From positions 62,001 to 126,000 of the forward strand of contig NZ_VKAC01000007.1 in assembly GCF_008041935.1 (NCBI RefSeq): a stretch of DNA of 64,000 nt, read 5' to 3'. Of the stretch, positions 51,733-61,565 are shown piece after piece. The notes beneath the pieces are model-generated. The model saw only the letters and a list, made by a program, of their open reading frames with translations. It was not told the origin of the DNA and did not search any database. How positions within the stretch are numbered: position 1 is the first letter of the stretch; every line of letters begins with the position of its first letter. Source of the stretch: Quadrisphaera setariae (GTDB lineage: Bacteria; Actinomycetota; Actinomycetes; Actinomycetales; Quadrisphaeraceae). A program made the position numbers and the translations under genes.

Positions 51733-53289
51733 CTACTTCAGGAAGTCGGGGACGTCGAGGTCCTCCGGCTCGGAGCGGCCGTAGCGGGCGCGGGCGGGCT
51801 CGCGCTCCACCGCGCTGTGGCTGCCGGTGTGGACGCCGTTGTGCCCGCCGTCGTACTGGCCGGGCAGGGCACCCGTGGCGTAGGCGGGGGCGGGCTCGGC
51901 GCCCGGCCCGTCGTCCAGCGCGCTGGGCGTGCCCTGGGGGCTGCGCCAGTCGCTGTAGCCGGCGTCGTACTGCTCGCCGTAGCCGTCGCGGTCGACCCGT
52001 CCGTCGCGCACGTCGGCCTGGGGGGCGGGCTGCTGGCGCGCCGGGGCCTGCTCGCCGTAGGCGGAGGGAGCCGGGGCGGCGGCCCGGGCCGGCTGCTGCC
52101 AGCTCGGGCGGTCGGCCGGCACGGCCGGCGTCTGGCCGGTGCGGGGAGCCGCGGCGCGCGCCGGGGCGGCGACGGCGGGCTGCTGGCCGGTGCGCGGGGC
52201 GACGGGGCCCGAGGGACCGGCGCCGAAGCCGCTGTGGGCGGGTCGCCCGGGCGCGCCACCCGTGGGGACCGACGGCGTGCGGGGCAGCGAGACCGCAGCA
52301 GGGGCCGGCTCGGCGCGACGCTCGTCACGGCGCGCCTGCGGCACGCCGCCGTCGAAGCCGGCGGCGATGACGGTGACGCGCACCTCGTCGCCCAGGGCGT
52401 CGTCGATGACGGCGCCGAAGATGATGTTGGCCTCCGGGTGGGCGGCCTCCTGCACCATCCGCGCGGCCTCGTTGATCTCGAACAGGCCGAGGTCGGAACC
52501 GCCCTGGATGGACAGCAGCACGCCGTGGGCGCCGTCGATGCTGGCCTCGAGCAGCGGCGAGGAGATCGCCAGCTCGGCGGCCTCCACCGCGCGGTTGTCG
52601 CCGCGGGAGGAGCCGATGCCCATGAGCGCGGAGCCCGCGTTGCTCATGACCGACTTCACGTCGGCGAAGTCGAGGTTGATCAGGCCCGGCGTGGTGATGA
52701 GGTCGGTGATGCCCTGGACGCCGGACAGCAGGACCTGGTCCGCCGACTTGAAGGCGTCCAGCACGCTGACGCCGCGGTCGCTGATGGACAGCAAGCGGTC
52801 GTTCGGGATGACGATGAGCGTGTCGACCTGTTCGCGCAGCTCGGCGATGCCGGACTCCGCGCTGGTGGCGCGCCGGCGCCCCTCGAACGTGAACGGCCGG
52901 GTGACGACGCCGATGGTCAGCGCGCCGAGGGCGCGGGCCATGCGGGCTACCACGGGCGCACCGCCGGTGCCGGTGCCGCCGCCCTCGCCGGCGGTCACGA
53001 AGACCATGTCGGCCCCGCGCAGGACCTCCTCGATCTCCTCGGCGTGGTCCTCAGCCGCCTTGCGCCCCACCTCGGGGTCGGCGCCGGCGCCCAGGCCGCG
53101 GGTGAGCTCGCGGCCGACGTCGAGCTTGACGTCGGCGTCGCTCATCAGCAGCGCCTGCGCATCGGTGTTGACGGCGATGAACTCGACCCCCTTGAGGCCG
53201 ACCTCGATCATGCGGTTCACGGCGTTCACGCCGCCCCCGCCCACGCCCACCACCTTGATGACCGCCAAGTAGTTCTGCGGTGCCGCCAC
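51733..53289 (-). CDS. ftsZ: Cell division protein FtsZ
   Basis: This 518-residue tubulin-like GTPase forms the Z ring. The GTP-binding T loops are [20 protein letters not shown] and, at residues about 101-110, the signature [20 protein letters not shown]. The T7 loop is [20 protein letters not shown]. The globular domain ends near residue 315. A long Pro/Ala/Gln linker (about 190 residues) then leads to the C-terminal peptide [10 protein letters not shown], which binds SepF. GTG 53289 has AGGGGA upstream and begins just before the conserved core. A 461-base leader separates it from ftsQ. Confidence 0.97.
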   Translation of the reverse strand: MAAPQNYLAVIKVVGVGGGGVNAVNRMIEVGLKGVEFIAVNTDAQALLMSDADVKLDVGRELTRGLGAGADPEVGRKAAEDHAEEIEEVLRGADMVFVTAGEGGGTGTGGAPVVARMARALGALTIGVVTRPFTFEGRRRATSAESGIAELREQVDTLIVIPNDRLLSISDRGVSVLDAFKSADQVLLSGVQGITDLITTPGLINLDFADVKSVMSNAGSALMGIGSSRGDNRAVEAAELAISSPLLEASIDGAHGVLLSIQGGSDLGLFEINEAARMVQEAAHPEANIIFGAVIDDALGDEVRVTVIAAGFDGGVPQARRDERRAEPAPAAVSLPRTPSVPTGGAPGRPAHSGFGAGPSGPVAPRTGQQPAVAAPARAAAPRTGQTPAVPADRPSWQQPARAAAPAPSAYGEQAPARQQPAPQADVRDGRVDRDGYGEQYDAGYSDWRSPQGTPSALDDGPGAEPAPAYATGALPGQYDGGHNGVHTGSHSAVEREPARARYGRSEPEDLDVPDFLK

Positions 53290-53343
53290 GGTCCCCTGCT
53301 CTCCCCGATCGCTTCGGGCCTGCCGACCCCGGATCTGCTGCTC

Positions 53344-53365
53344 CCGAGGCCCCCTCAGGCCTCGG
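53344..53365. other. Hairpin in the ftsZ leader region
   Basis: CCGAGGCC (53344-53351) and GGCCTCGG (53358-53365) form an 8-bp stem 55 bases before the ftsZ start. It lies in the 461-base ftsQ-ftsZ gap (53290-53750), which is AT-richer than the flanks and should hold the ftsZ promoter. No coding frame is convincing there. The hairpin could terminate ftsQ transcripts or regulate ftsZ mRNA. Confidence 0.4.
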
Positions 53366-53750
53366 TGAAGTCTCAACCTCATGTGAAGGTTGAACGTTAT
53401 GTCACAACGGTGTTGTTTGCAGGCTAGGGGCCGGACGCCGAAACCCACAACTCCCCACGCCGCCACTGCTGAACAGCGGCTCTGCCGTCGCAGCGCTGTG
53501 CTCACGGCCGCTGACAGAGCGCTACGGCGAGCACGACTCACGCGGCACCGGGCCGCCCGTTCGGGCGATCACGAGCCTAGAGGCGACCGCCGGGTGCTGC
53601 TGACAGGGGGGCGCACCTCCCGGGGAGGAGACGAGCCCCGAGGGGCCCCCCGCGAAATCCCCATGAGATTCACAGAAAATGCGTGGAGATCAGCGGGAGA
53701 GGCGCCGGCGATATCACGGGGAAATCACGTGCGGATCACGCAGGAAGCGG

Positions 53751-54728
53751 TCAGGGGGCGGTGGCAGGAGCCAGCGGAGCGCTGACGTCCACCCGGCGCA
53801 CGCCGTCGCGCGGCAGCAGGAGCGCCGCCACGCGGGCCTTGAGCTCGTCGTCTCCCGGGCCGCCCCAGACGACCTCCTTGCCGTCGCGCAGCGCCAGCCG
53901 CACGTCGTCGGGACCGGTCGCCGTCACCGCCGACACCTGCTCGCGCAGCGACACCGGAAGGGCCAGCGCCACCGCCGAGGCGGCGCGCACGGCGTCGGCG
54001 CGCGACGGGTCGACCTGGACCAGCGGGACGCCGTCGGGGGCTGCGTCCGCGGTGGTGATGGTGACCCCGTCGCCGTCGAGGAGGACGACGCCCGGTGCAC
54101 CGCCGGGGGCCGGCACGGCCGCGACGGGCGTCTTCTCCACCACGGCCACCTCGAGGCGGTGCGCGAAGCCCCGGTGCACCTGCACCGAGGCCACCCACGG
54201 CAGCCGCTCGACGCGCGCGGTGACCGCGCCGGTGTCGACCCGCAGCAGGGGCAGCCCCAGCTGGTCGGCAGCGGCCTCCTGGACGGCCGGGGCACCGGTG
54301 CGGTCAGCTCCGGTCACCTCGACGTCGCGCAGGGCCGTCAGCGAGCTGAAGAGCAGCGCCCACGCCGCCAGACCCACGACGGCGACGACGAGCACGGCCA
54401 CGCCCACCACGCGCCAGACGAGCCGGCGGCGGGCAGCGGGGTCGCGCGGGGCGGTCGGGGCCTCCCCCGACGGTCTGCCGGCGCGGCCGCCGCGCACAGG
54501 GGGCCGAGCGGGCTCGCCCGCGTGCGGCCGCTGGTGCTCGGCGTGCGGCTCGGTCCGGGGTGCGGGACGGGTGGCAGGGCCGGCGGCGGGGCCGGTCTCC
54601 GGCAGCCGCAGCGCGTGGTCCGACGGGCCGGCCTCGACCGGGTCGGGGCCGGGGCGGGGCGCCCGCTGCGGGCGCGGCGCCGCGGGCCGGCGGACGGGCA
54701 CCGGCGGACGCCGGCCTGCGGGGCTCAC
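53751..54728 (-). CDS. ftsQ: Cell division protein FtsQ
   Basis: The 325-residue bitopic divisome protein has a long Pro/Arg-rich cytoplasmic tail (about 1-105), one membrane helix (VVGVAVLVVAVVGLAAWALL), then the POTRA domain starting LTALRDVEVTGADRTGAPAV and QLGLPLLRVDTGAVTARVER, LPWVASVQVHRGFAHRLEVA, and the FtsQ domain VVEKTPVAAV. It recruits FtsL, FtsB and the septal synthase. GTG 54728 overlaps the murC stop (GTGA). The tail is longer than in E. coli, as usual in actinobacteria. Confidence 0.93.
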   Translation of the reverse strand: MSPAGRRPPVPVRRPAAPRPQRAPRPGPDPVEAGPSDHALRLPETGPAAGPATRPAPRTEPHAEHQRPHAGEPARPPVRGGRAGRPSGEAPTAPRDPAARRRLVWRVVGVAVLVVAVVGLAAWALLFSSLTALRDVEVTGADRTGAPAVQEAAADQLGLPLLRVDTGAVTARVERLPWVASVQVHRGFAHRLEVAVVEKTPVAAVPAPGGAPGVVLLDGDGVTITTADAAPDGVPLVQVDPSRADAVRAASAVALALPVSLREQVSAVTATGPDDVRLALRDGKEVVWGGPGDDELKARVAALLLPRDGVRRVDVSAPLAPATAP

Positions 54729-56245
54729 GCCGTGGCCTCCTCGCCGGGACCGGAGCCCTTCCCAGGCCCGCCGGCCGCACGGGCCTCCAGGAGGGCCAGC
54801 ACCTCCGCCGCGACCGCGGTGACGTCCCCGGCGCCGATGGTGAGCACGAGGTCACCGGGGCGCGCCCGCTCCACGAGCGCGGGGGCGACGGCCGACCAGA
54901 CGGGCTCGAAGGCCGCCCGCGCCGGCGGGGCGACCCGGTCGGCCACGAGGGCCCCGGTGACACCGGGCACCGGGTCCTCCCGGGCGGCGTAGACGTCCAT
55001 GACCAGGACGTCGTCCGCGCCGGACAGGGCCTGGGCGAACTCGGCGGCGAAGTCGCGGGTGCGCGAGTACAGGTGCGGCTGGAAGGCCACCACGAGGCGC
55101 CCGTCGCCGGCCACCTGGCGGCCGGTGGCCACCGCGGCGGTCACCTTGGCGGGGTTGTGGGCGTAGTCGTCGTAGACGCGCACGCCTCCGGCCTCGCCGC
55201 GCGGCTCGAAGCGGCGCCGGGTGCCGGCGAACGCCTCCAGGCCGTCGCGCGCCGCGGCGGGGTCGGTGCCGAGCGCCACGGCCGCGGCCCACGCGGCCGC
55301 GGCGTCGAGGGCGTTGTGCCAGCCGGGCACGGCCAGCTGCACGCGCCCGCTCCAGCCTCCGGGCGCGAGCGGGCCGGCGGCTCCGGGGGTGGCGGTGAGG
55401 TCGAAGGCGATCCGCCCGCCGGAGGCGTCGGCGGCGCTGACGCGCACGTCGGCCTCGGGCGCACCGCCGAAGGTCACCACGCGCCGGCCGGCACCGGCGT
55501 CGGCGGCGTCGGCCTCGCGCGCCCGGAAGGCAGCGCCGAGCGCGGCGGAGCCGGGGTCGTCGGCGCAGGCCACGAGCACCCCACCGGGCCGGATGCGCTC
55601 GGCGAAGGCGGCGAAGGCGGCCTGCACGCCGGCGTAGTCGCCGTGGTGGTCGAGGTGGTCGGGCTGGACGTTGGTGACCACGGACACCTCGGGGGCGTAC
55701 ACCAGGAAGCTCGAGTCGGACTCGTCGGCCTCCGCCACGAACACGTCACCGGAGCCGTGCCGGGCGTTGGTGCCCACCCCGACCAGCTCGCCCCCCACCG
55801 CGAAGGACGGGTCGGCCCCGGTGCGGGCCAGCGTCGCCACGAGCATCGCCGTGGTGGTGGTCTTGCCGTTGGTGCCTGCCACGGCCACCCCGCGCAGGCC
55901 GGCCATGAGCGAGGCGAGCCCCTGCGAGCGGTGCAGCACCCGCACCCCCGCGGCGCGGGCGGCGGCCAGCTCGGGGTTGTCCTCGCGGATGGCGGAACCG
56001 GCCACCACCGTGTCGGCCCCGTGGAGGCGCTCCGGGTCGAACCCGGCGGCCACGCGGCCGCCGAGGGCCCGCAGCGCGTCCATGACCGGGAGGTCCTTCG
56101 CGTCGCTGCCGGAGACGGTCACGCCGCGCTCGAGCATGATCCGCGCGACCCCGGAGACCCCCACCCCGCCCACGCCGATGAAGTGCACCGCGCCGAGCTC
56201 GGACAGCGGCGGCACCGCGGCGGCGAGGTCGAACCTGGCGCTCAC
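54725..56245 (-). CDS. murC: UDP-N-acetylmuramate--L-alanine ligase
   Basis: This 506-residue cytosolic Mur ligase adds L-Ala to UDP-MurNAc. N-terminal UDP binding is seen in AVHFIGVGGVGVSGVARIML, ATP binding at about 124-132 in [16 protein letters not shown], and central-domain motifs in VFVAEADESDSSFLVYAPEV, NVQPDHLDHHGDYAG and VYDDYAHNPAKVTAAVATGR. Length is normal. GTG 56245 overlaps the murG stop by four bases. It is the last Mur ligase before ftsQ in this dcw order. Confidence 0.96.
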   Translation of the reverse strand: MSARFDLAAAVPPLSELGAVHFIGVGGVGVSGVARIMLERGVTVSGSDAKDLPVMDALRALGGRVAAGFDPERLHGADTVVAGSAIREDNPELAAARAAGVRVLHRSQGLASLMAGLRGVAVAGTNGKTTTTAMLVATLARTGADPSFAVGGELVGVGTNARHGSGDVFVAEADESDSSFLVYAPEVSVVTNVQPDHLDHHGDYAGVQAAFAAFAERIRPGGVLVACADDPGSAALGAAFRAREADAADAGAGRRVVTFGGAPEADVRVSAADASGGRIAFDLTATPGAAGPLAPGGWSGRVQLAVPGWHNALDAAAAWAAAVALGTDPAAARDGLEAFAGTRRRFEPRGEAGGVRVYDDYAHNPAKVTAAVATGRQVAGDGRLVVAFQPHLYSRTRDFAAEFAQALSGADDVLVMDVYAAREDPVPGVTGALVADRVAPPARAAFEPVWSAVAPALVERARPGDLVLTIGAGDVTAVAAEVLALLEARAAGGPGKGSGPGEEATA

Positions 56246-57459
56246 CGCGCCTCCCCGCTTCCCCTGCCAGCAGGCGTCGGCCGCCCGGCGGCGCGCTCCA
56301 CGAGGTCGGCGAGGCGCTCGTCGCCGTCGCGAGCACCGGCCGCCACCGAGGACGTCGCCGCCGCCGCAGTCATCGCCGCCAGCCGGTGGGCGCCGTCGGC
56401 GTCGGTGAGCAGGTCGCGCAGGGGGCCGCGGACCCAGTCGGCGGTGACGTCGGCGTCGTCCACGAGCAGGGCGGACCCCGCGGCGACCGCACCGGCGGCG
56501 TTGTGCCGCTGCTCGCCGTTGCCGATGGGCAGCGGCACGTACACCGCGGGCAGCCCGACGGCCGTGGTCTCGCAGACCGTGCCGGCGCCGGCGCGGCAGA
56601 GGACGAGGTCTGCGGCGGCGTAGGCGAGGTCCATGCGGTCGGTGTACTCCAGCACCCGGTAGACGGCACCGTCCGGCAGCCCCGACGGCGTCACGGCCTT
56701 GCCCGCGCCGGTGAGGTGCAGCACCTGCGGCGCCGGTCCCCCGCCGGGCAGCGCGGCCAGCAGCGCCGCCGCGCCCTCGACCACGGCCGTGTTGAGCCGC
56801 TGCGCGCCCAGCGACCCTCCGGTGACGAGCAGGGTGGGGGCGTCGGGGTGCAGGTCGAAGGCGGCGCGCGCCTCGGCGCGGCGAGCCCCCCGGTCGAGCC
56901 GGGTCACCTCGGTGCGCATGGGCAGCCCCGTCAGCTCACCGGTGCCGCCGCGGCCGTGCAGGTCGGTGCCCGGGAAGGTCGTGGCGACGTGGGCGGTGAG
57001 CTTGGCGCCGAGGCGGTTGGCCACCCCGGGGCGGAAGTTGGCCTCGTGCACCACCACGGGCACGCCCATCCGGCGCGCCGCGAGGTAGGCCGGCACCGCC
57101 ACGTAGCCGCCCACACCGACGACGACGTCGGCGCGCGGGGCGCCCACCGCCTCGCCCGCCTCCACGATGGCGCGCTCGGCGGCGCGCACCGCGCTCAGCA
57201 GGCGACCGGGCAGGCGCAGCAGCGCCGTCGAGGGCTTGCGGGGCAGGGGCACCCGCGGCACCACCGCCAGCTCGTAGCCCCGGGCGGGCACGAGCCGGGC
57301 CTCGAGCCCCTCGTTGGTGCCGAGCACCAGCACGCCGGTGGCGGGGTCGCGGCGGCGCAGGCAGTCGGCCAGGGCCAGCAGCGGAGAGACGTGCCCGGTG
57401 GTGCCACCGCCGGCGAGCAGCACCGCCAGCGGCCTCGCGGGGGCTGCGGCCGCGCTCAT
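56242..57459 (-). CDS. murG: UDP-GlcNAc--lipid I N-acetylglucosaminyltransferase MurG
   Basis: This 405-residue GT-B glycosyltransferase makes lipid II from lipid I at the inner membrane face. The glycine loops are VLLAGGGTTGHVSPLLALAD and VTGGSLGAQRLNTAVVEGAA. Acceptor/UDP-GlcNAc motifs are VVVHEANFRPGVANRLGAKL and VLCRAGAGTVCETTAVGLPA, VYVPLPIGNGEQRHNA. The HEAN in place of HEQN is typical of actinobacteria. ATG 57459 overlaps the ftsW stop; the murG stop overlaps the murC GTG. Confidence 0.95.
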   Translation of the reverse strand: MSAAAAPARPLAVLLAGGGTTGHVSPLLALADCLRRRDPATGVLVLGTNEGLEARLVPARGYELAVVPRVPLPRKPSTALLRLPGRLLSAVRAAERAIVEAGEAVGAPRADVVVGVGGYVAVPAYLAARRMGVPVVVHEANFRPGVANRLGAKLTAHVATTFPGTDLHGRGGTGELTGLPMRTEVTRLDRGARRAEARAAFDLHPDAPTLLVTGGSLGAQRLNTAVVEGAAALLAALPGGGPAPQVLHLTGAGKAVTPSGLPDGAVYRVLEYTDRMDLAYAAADLVLCRAGAGTVCETTAVGLPAVYVPLPIGNGEQRHNAAGAVAAGSALLVDDADVTADWVRGPLRDLLTDADGAHRLAAMTAAAATSSVAAGARDGDERLADLVERAAGRPTPAGRGSGEAR

Positions 57460-58841
57460 CGGCGGCCTCCCCGGGAGACCACGGCCAGGGACCGGCGCAC
57501 CAGGCCGGGGCGGGCGCTCAGCGCGGCCTGCGCCCCGGGGCTGTGGCGGGCGCAGGAGAGCACCAGCCCCACGCCGATGAGGGTGCACAGCAGCGCCGAG
57601 CCACCTGCGGAGATCAGCGGCAGCGGCACGCCGAGCACCGGGGCGAGCCCGATGACGACGGCGATGTTGACGGCCGCCTGCCCCAGCACCCACACCATGA
57701 CACCGGCGACGAGCACGGCGGCGAAGAGGTCCTTGCTGCGACGCACGACCCGCGCGCAGCACCAGCCGAACACCACGAACAGCGCGAGCACGACGAGCGT
57801 GCCGACCAGTCCGAGCTCCTCGCCGAGGATCGCGAAGATGAAGTCGTTGTGGGCCTCGGGCAGCCAGCTCCACTTCTGGCGGCTGCCGCCCAGGCCCAGC
57901 CCGGTGAGCCCGCCGGAGGCGAGCGCGTACAGGCCGCTGGTGGCCTGGTAGCCGGTGCCCTGCCGGTCGGTGTTGCCGGTGAGGAACGCGTTGATGCGCT
58001 CCACGCGGTTGCCCGTGCTGGCCGCCACCGCGACGCCCACCAGACCCACGACGGCGAGCAGCCCGAGGTGGCGCAGGGGCACCCCCGCGGCGAAGATCGT
58101 CCCGGCGACGACGAGCAGCATGACCATGGTGGTGCCGAGGTCGCCGCCGGCCAGCACGAACCCGATGACCGGCAGCACGCCCAGGGCCAGCGGCAGTCCC
58201 CAGCGCAGGGGCTGGTGGATCACCTTGTGCTTGCTGGCCAGCACCAGGGCGCACCACAGGACCAGGGCGATCTTGCCGAACTCCGACGGCTGGCCCTGAA
58301 CGCCCGGGGCGAGCCTGATCCAGTTGGTGTTGCCGCCCACGCCGACGCCCAGCGGCGTCAGCACGAGGGACTCCAGGCCCGCGGCGACCACCACGACGAC
58401 CGGCGCCACGCGGCGCCAGAACACCGGTGGCAGGCGCGCCGCGACGAGCATCGCCACGAGCCCGAGCACCGCGAACATCGACTGCGAGACCACCGCGGCG
58501 AACGGCGAGCTGCCCGCCTGGATCTCCTCCACGCTGGAGCTCGACAGCACCATGACCAGGCCGATGGCCACGAGCATCAGCACAGCCCCCTGCAGCACCC
58601 CGTAGGTGAGCAGCGGGGTGTCCCAGCGGGCCAGCCGGCCGGGCAGCGGGCCGCCGAGCAGCGCGTCACCCCAGGCGGCGGCGTGCTGGCGGCGGGTCAG
58701 CGCGGGCCGGCGGGGAGCGGGCCGGGGCGCGCGCCGGTCGGGCGCGGAGGTGCCCGTCGCGGTGGTGGTCGCCGACGGCACGACACCGTCGCGCAGGTCG
58801 ATCGTCGTCGCGGTCGCCGTCCCGGTGCCCGTCCTCGCCAC
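57456..58841 (-). CDS. ftsW: Peptidoglycan glycosyltransferase FtsW
   Basis: This 461-residue SEDS polymerase of septal peptidoglycan has about ten helices. Family motifs are GVGVGGNTNWIRLAPGVQGQ, PSEFGKIALVLWCALVLASK with the catalytic-region residues, LPEAHNDFIFAILGEELGLV and VLGVPLPLISAGGSALLCTL. The first 60 residues are Thr/Ala/Pro/Arg-rich cytoplasmic tail. GTG 58841 was taken as start, two bases after the murD stop. It works with a class B PBP that is not in this window. Confidence 0.94.
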   Translation of the reverse strand: MARTGTGTATATTIDLRDGVVPSATTTATGTSAPDRRAPRPAPRRPALTRRQHAAAWGDALLGGPLPGRLARWDTPLLTYGVLQGAVLMLVAIGLVMVLSSSSVEEIQAGSSPFAAVVSQSMFAVLGLVAMLVAARLPPVFWRRVAPVVVVVAAGLESLVLTPLGVGVGGNTNWIRLAPGVQGQPSEFGKIALVLWCALVLASKHKVIHQPLRWGLPLALGVLPVIGFVLAGGDLGTTMVMLLVVAGTIFAAGVPLRHLGLLAVVGLVGVAVAASTGNRVERINAFLTGNTDRQGTGYQATSGLYALASGGLTGLGLGGSRQKWSWLPEAHNDFIFAILGEELGLVGTLVVLALFVVFGWCCARVVRRSKDLFAAVLVAGVMVWVLGQAAVNIAVVIGLAPVLGVPLPLISAGGSALLCTLIGVGLVLSCARHSPGAQAALSARPGLVRRSLAVVSRGGRR

Positions 58842-58843
58842 GG

Positions 58844-60469
58844 TCAGCCCTCCCCCTCGGTCGAGCTGTCCAGCAGAGCACGGACGGCGGCGGCGAAGGC
58901 GTCGCCGCGCTCGGCGTAGCTGGTGAACTGGTCCATCGACGCCGAGGCCGGCGCCAGGAGCACGACGTCGCCGGGGAGCGCCGCCGCGGCGGCGGCGCGC
59001 ACGGCGGCGGGCATGACCCCACCGGCCGCGGACGCCGCGGGGCCGTCGACCTCGACCACCGGCACGCCCGGGGCGCGCCGCGCCAGGGCGCCGCGCAGCG
59101 GCTCGCGGTCGGTCCCGATGAGCACCGCGGCCCGCAGGCGGGAGGCCTGCGCCCCGACGAGGTCGTCGAACTGGGCGCCCTTGGCCAGGCCGCCGGCCAC
59201 CCACACCACGCGGGTGCCGTCGTGGGCGTCCGAGCCCGCCGCGGCCGGCGCGCCGGCCAGCGAGGCGGCCGCGGCGTGGGCGTTGGTGGCCTTGGAGTCG
59301 TCCACCCAGGCCACCCCGCCGGAGCGGGCCACCACCGCGATGCGGTGGGCGCCGGGCCGGGTGGACAGCAGGCCGTCGCGCACGGCCTGCTGGGAGACGC
59401 CGTGCGCGCGGGCCAGCGCGGCGGCCGCCAGGGCGTTGGCCACCACGTGCGGGGCGACCACGCCGCCGGAGGCGTCGGCGAGGTCGGCCAGGGTGCAGAG
59501 CTCGGCGGCGCTGTTGGCGCGGTCGGCCACGTAGGCGCGGTCGGCGAGGACGTCGTCCACCACGCCGAGCATCGACAGGCCCGGCACGCCGAGGGTGAAG
59601 CCGATGGCGCGGCAGCCCTCCTGCACGTCGGCGTCCACCACGAGCTGCTCGGTGGTCGGCCAGTCCTGGCCTTCAGGGCTCTCGTCGGCGTTGTAGACGC
59701 ACGCGCGCTCGGTGTCGGTGTAGATGCGGCCCTTGTCGGCGGCGTAGGCGCCCATCGACCCGTGCCAGTCGAGGTGGTCGGCCGCGAGGTTGAGGACGGC
59801 GGAGGCCCGCGGCGCCAGCGTGTGCGCGCCGTGCAGCTGGAAGCTGGACAGCTCCACGGCCAGCACGTCGGCGCCGGCCGGGTCGAGCACGGCCTCCACC
59901 AGCGGGGTGCCGATGTTGCCGGCCGTGGTGGCGCGCAGGCCGTGGGCCCGCAGGATGCTCGCGAGCATCGTCGTCGTCGTGGTCTTGCCGTTGGTTCCGG
60001 TCACGCACAGCCACGGGGCCGAGGAGGCCGGGCCCACGGGGGCGCCGACGGGACCGGCCGTGCCGCGCAGGCGCCAGGCCAGCTCGACCTCGCCCCAGAT
60101 CGGGATGCCGGCGCGGGCGGCCTGCGCGAGCAGCGGCGCCGACGGGCGCCAGCCCGGCGAGGCGATGACGAGGTCCGGCGGGGACCCGTCGACCAGGTGC
60201 AGGGCGTCGGAGGCCCCGGGGCCGAGGGCGACCTTCCCGCCGAGGACGTCGAGGAGCTTGGCGCGCTCGGCCTCGCCCGGGCCCTCGCGGGAGTCGACGG
60301 CCAGGACCCTGGCGCCGCGCTCGGCGAGCGCGTAGGCCGCAGCCGCCCCGGAGACGGCGAACCCGGCGACGACGACGCGCAGGCCCTCCCACTCGGCGGG
60401 ACCGCGGCTCGGGACGCGTGAGGACCCGGCCACCCAGACGGGGAGCCGGTCGATGGGCTCAGAGGGCAC
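58844..60469 (-). CDS. murD: UDP-N-acetylmuramoyl-L-alanine--D-glutamate ligase
   Basis: This 541-residue Mur ligase adds D-Glu to UDP-MurNAc-L-Ala. The N-terminal Rossmann-like domain has [23 protein letters not shown] binding is at about 157-166 in [20 protein letters not shown], followed by [40 protein letters not shown], and the glutamate-domain [20 protein letters not shown]. It is longer than E. coli MurD because of insertions in the last domain. GTG 60469 overlaps the mraY end by 11 bases. Confidence 0.95.
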   Translation of the reverse strand: MPSEPIDRLPVWVAGSSRVPSRGPAEWEGLRVVVAGFAVSGAAAAYALAERGARVLAVDSREGPGEAERAKLLDVLGGKVALGPGASDALHLVDGSPPDLVIASPGWRPSAPLLAQAARAGIPIWGEVELAWRLRGTAGPVGAPVGPASSAPWLCVTGTNGKTTTTTMLASILRAHGLRATTAGNIGTPLVEAVLDPAGADVLAVELSSFQLHGAHTLAPRASAVLNLAADHLDWHGSMGAYAADKGRIYTDTERACVYNADESPEGQDWPTTEQLVVDADVQEGCRAIGFTLGVPGLSMLGVVDDVLADRAYVADRANSAAELCTLADLADASGGVVAPHVVANALAAAALARAHGVSQQAVRDGLLSTRPGAHRIAVVARSGGVAWVDDSKATNAHAAAASLAGAPAAAGSDAHDGTRVVWVAGGLAKGAQFDDLVGAQASRLRAAVLIGTDREPLRGALARRAPGVPVVEVDGPAASAAGGVMPAAVRAAAAAALPGDVVLLAPASASMDQFTSYAERGDAFAAAVRALLDSSTEGEG

Positions 60470-61565
60470 TTCCGACCACCCACTCCCCGTAGAACAGGCC
60501 CAGGCCCAGGCCCACGAACAGCCCGGCGATGATCCAGAACCTCGTGACGATGGTGACCTCGGCCCAGCCCACCAGCTCGAAGTGGTGCTGCAGCGGCGCC
60601 ATCCTGAACACGCGCTTGCGGGTCAGCTTGAACGACCCGACCTGGATCACCACCGACAGCGCGATGATGACGAACAGGCCCCCCAGCACCACGAGCAGCA
60701 GCTCGGTGCGGGTGGTGATGGCCAGGCCCGCGAGCGCTCCGCCGAGGGCCAGGGAGCCGGTGTCGCCCATGAAGATCTTGGCGGGCGAGGCGTTCCACCA
60801 CAGGAAGCCGATGCACGCCGCCATGAGGGCGATCGCCACGACGGCGAGGTCGAGCGGGTCCCGCGTGGCGTAGCACGCGGCCACGGGCCCCTCCGTGGTG
60901 GCGAGCCGGGTGGAGAAGCAGCTCTGGTTGGACTGCCAGATGCCGATGAGCGTGAACGCCCCGGCCACCGCGGCGGTGGCGCCGCTGGCCAGGCCGTCGA
61001 GGCCGTCGGTGAGGTTCACGCCGTTGCTCGTGGCCGCCACCATGAGCAGCGCCCACGCCACGAAGAGGACCGCGCCGGCGATGGTGCCGAGCACGGCGAA
61101 GTCCACGGCGGTGTCGCGGGTGAAGGAGATGTGCGTGGAGGCGGGCCGGAAGCCGTGCTCGTCGGGGAACTGCAGCGCGAGCACCGCGAAGACCAGGCCC
61201 ACGACCGTCTGCCCGATGAGCTTGGGCACGCTGCGCAGGCCGAGGCTGCGCTGCTTGGAGATCTTGATGAAGTCGTCGAGGAAGCCCACCACGCCCAGGC
61301 CCACCATGAGGCCGAGCACCAGCAGGCCGGAGACCGACGGCGGCGTCATGAACACGAGGTGCGCCACCCCGTACCCGATGACGGTCGCGCCGATGATCAC
61401 CGCGCCGCCCATGGTGGGCGTGCCGCGCTTGGTGTGGTGGGTGGTGGGGCCGTCGTCGCGGATGAACTGCCCGTACCCGCGGTGCACGAGGAACCTGATG
61501 AACAGCGGCGTGCCGAACAGCGCCACCACCAGCGAGGAGAACCCTGCGACGAGGACGCCGATCAC
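60459..61565 (-). CDS. mraY: Phospho-N-acetylmuramoyl-pentapeptide-transferase MraY
   Basis: This 368-residue ten-helix enzyme transfers phospho-MurNAc-pentapeptide to undecaprenyl phosphate, forming lipid I. Signature motifs are [40 protein letters not shown], the catalytic [40 protein letters not shown], and the His motif [23 protein letters not shown] 61565 overlaps the murF stop (GTGA). Confidence 0.97.
   Translation of the reverse strand: MIGVLVAGFSSLVVALFGTPLFIRFLVHRGYGQFIRDDGPTTHHTKRGTPTMGGAVIIGATVIGYGVAHLVFMTPPSVSGLLVLGLMVGLGVVGFLDDFIKISKQRSLGLRSVPKLIGQTVVGLVFAVLALQFPDEHGFRPASTHISFTRDTAVDFAVLGTIAGAVLFVAWALLMVAATSNGVNLTDGLDGLASGATAAVAGAFTLIGIWQSNQSCFSTRLATTEGPVAACYATRDPLDLAVVAIALMAACIGFLWWNASPAKIFMGDTGSLALGGALAGLAITTRTELLLVVLGGLFVIIALSVVIQVGSFKLTRKRVFRMAPLQHHFELVGWAEVTIVTRFWIIAGLFVGLGLGLFYGEWVVGSAL

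Noticed and set aside
53290-53541. FtsZ extended to 53541
   Set aside because: The extra 84 residues do not resemble FtsZ; the core and ribosome-binding site place the start at 53289.
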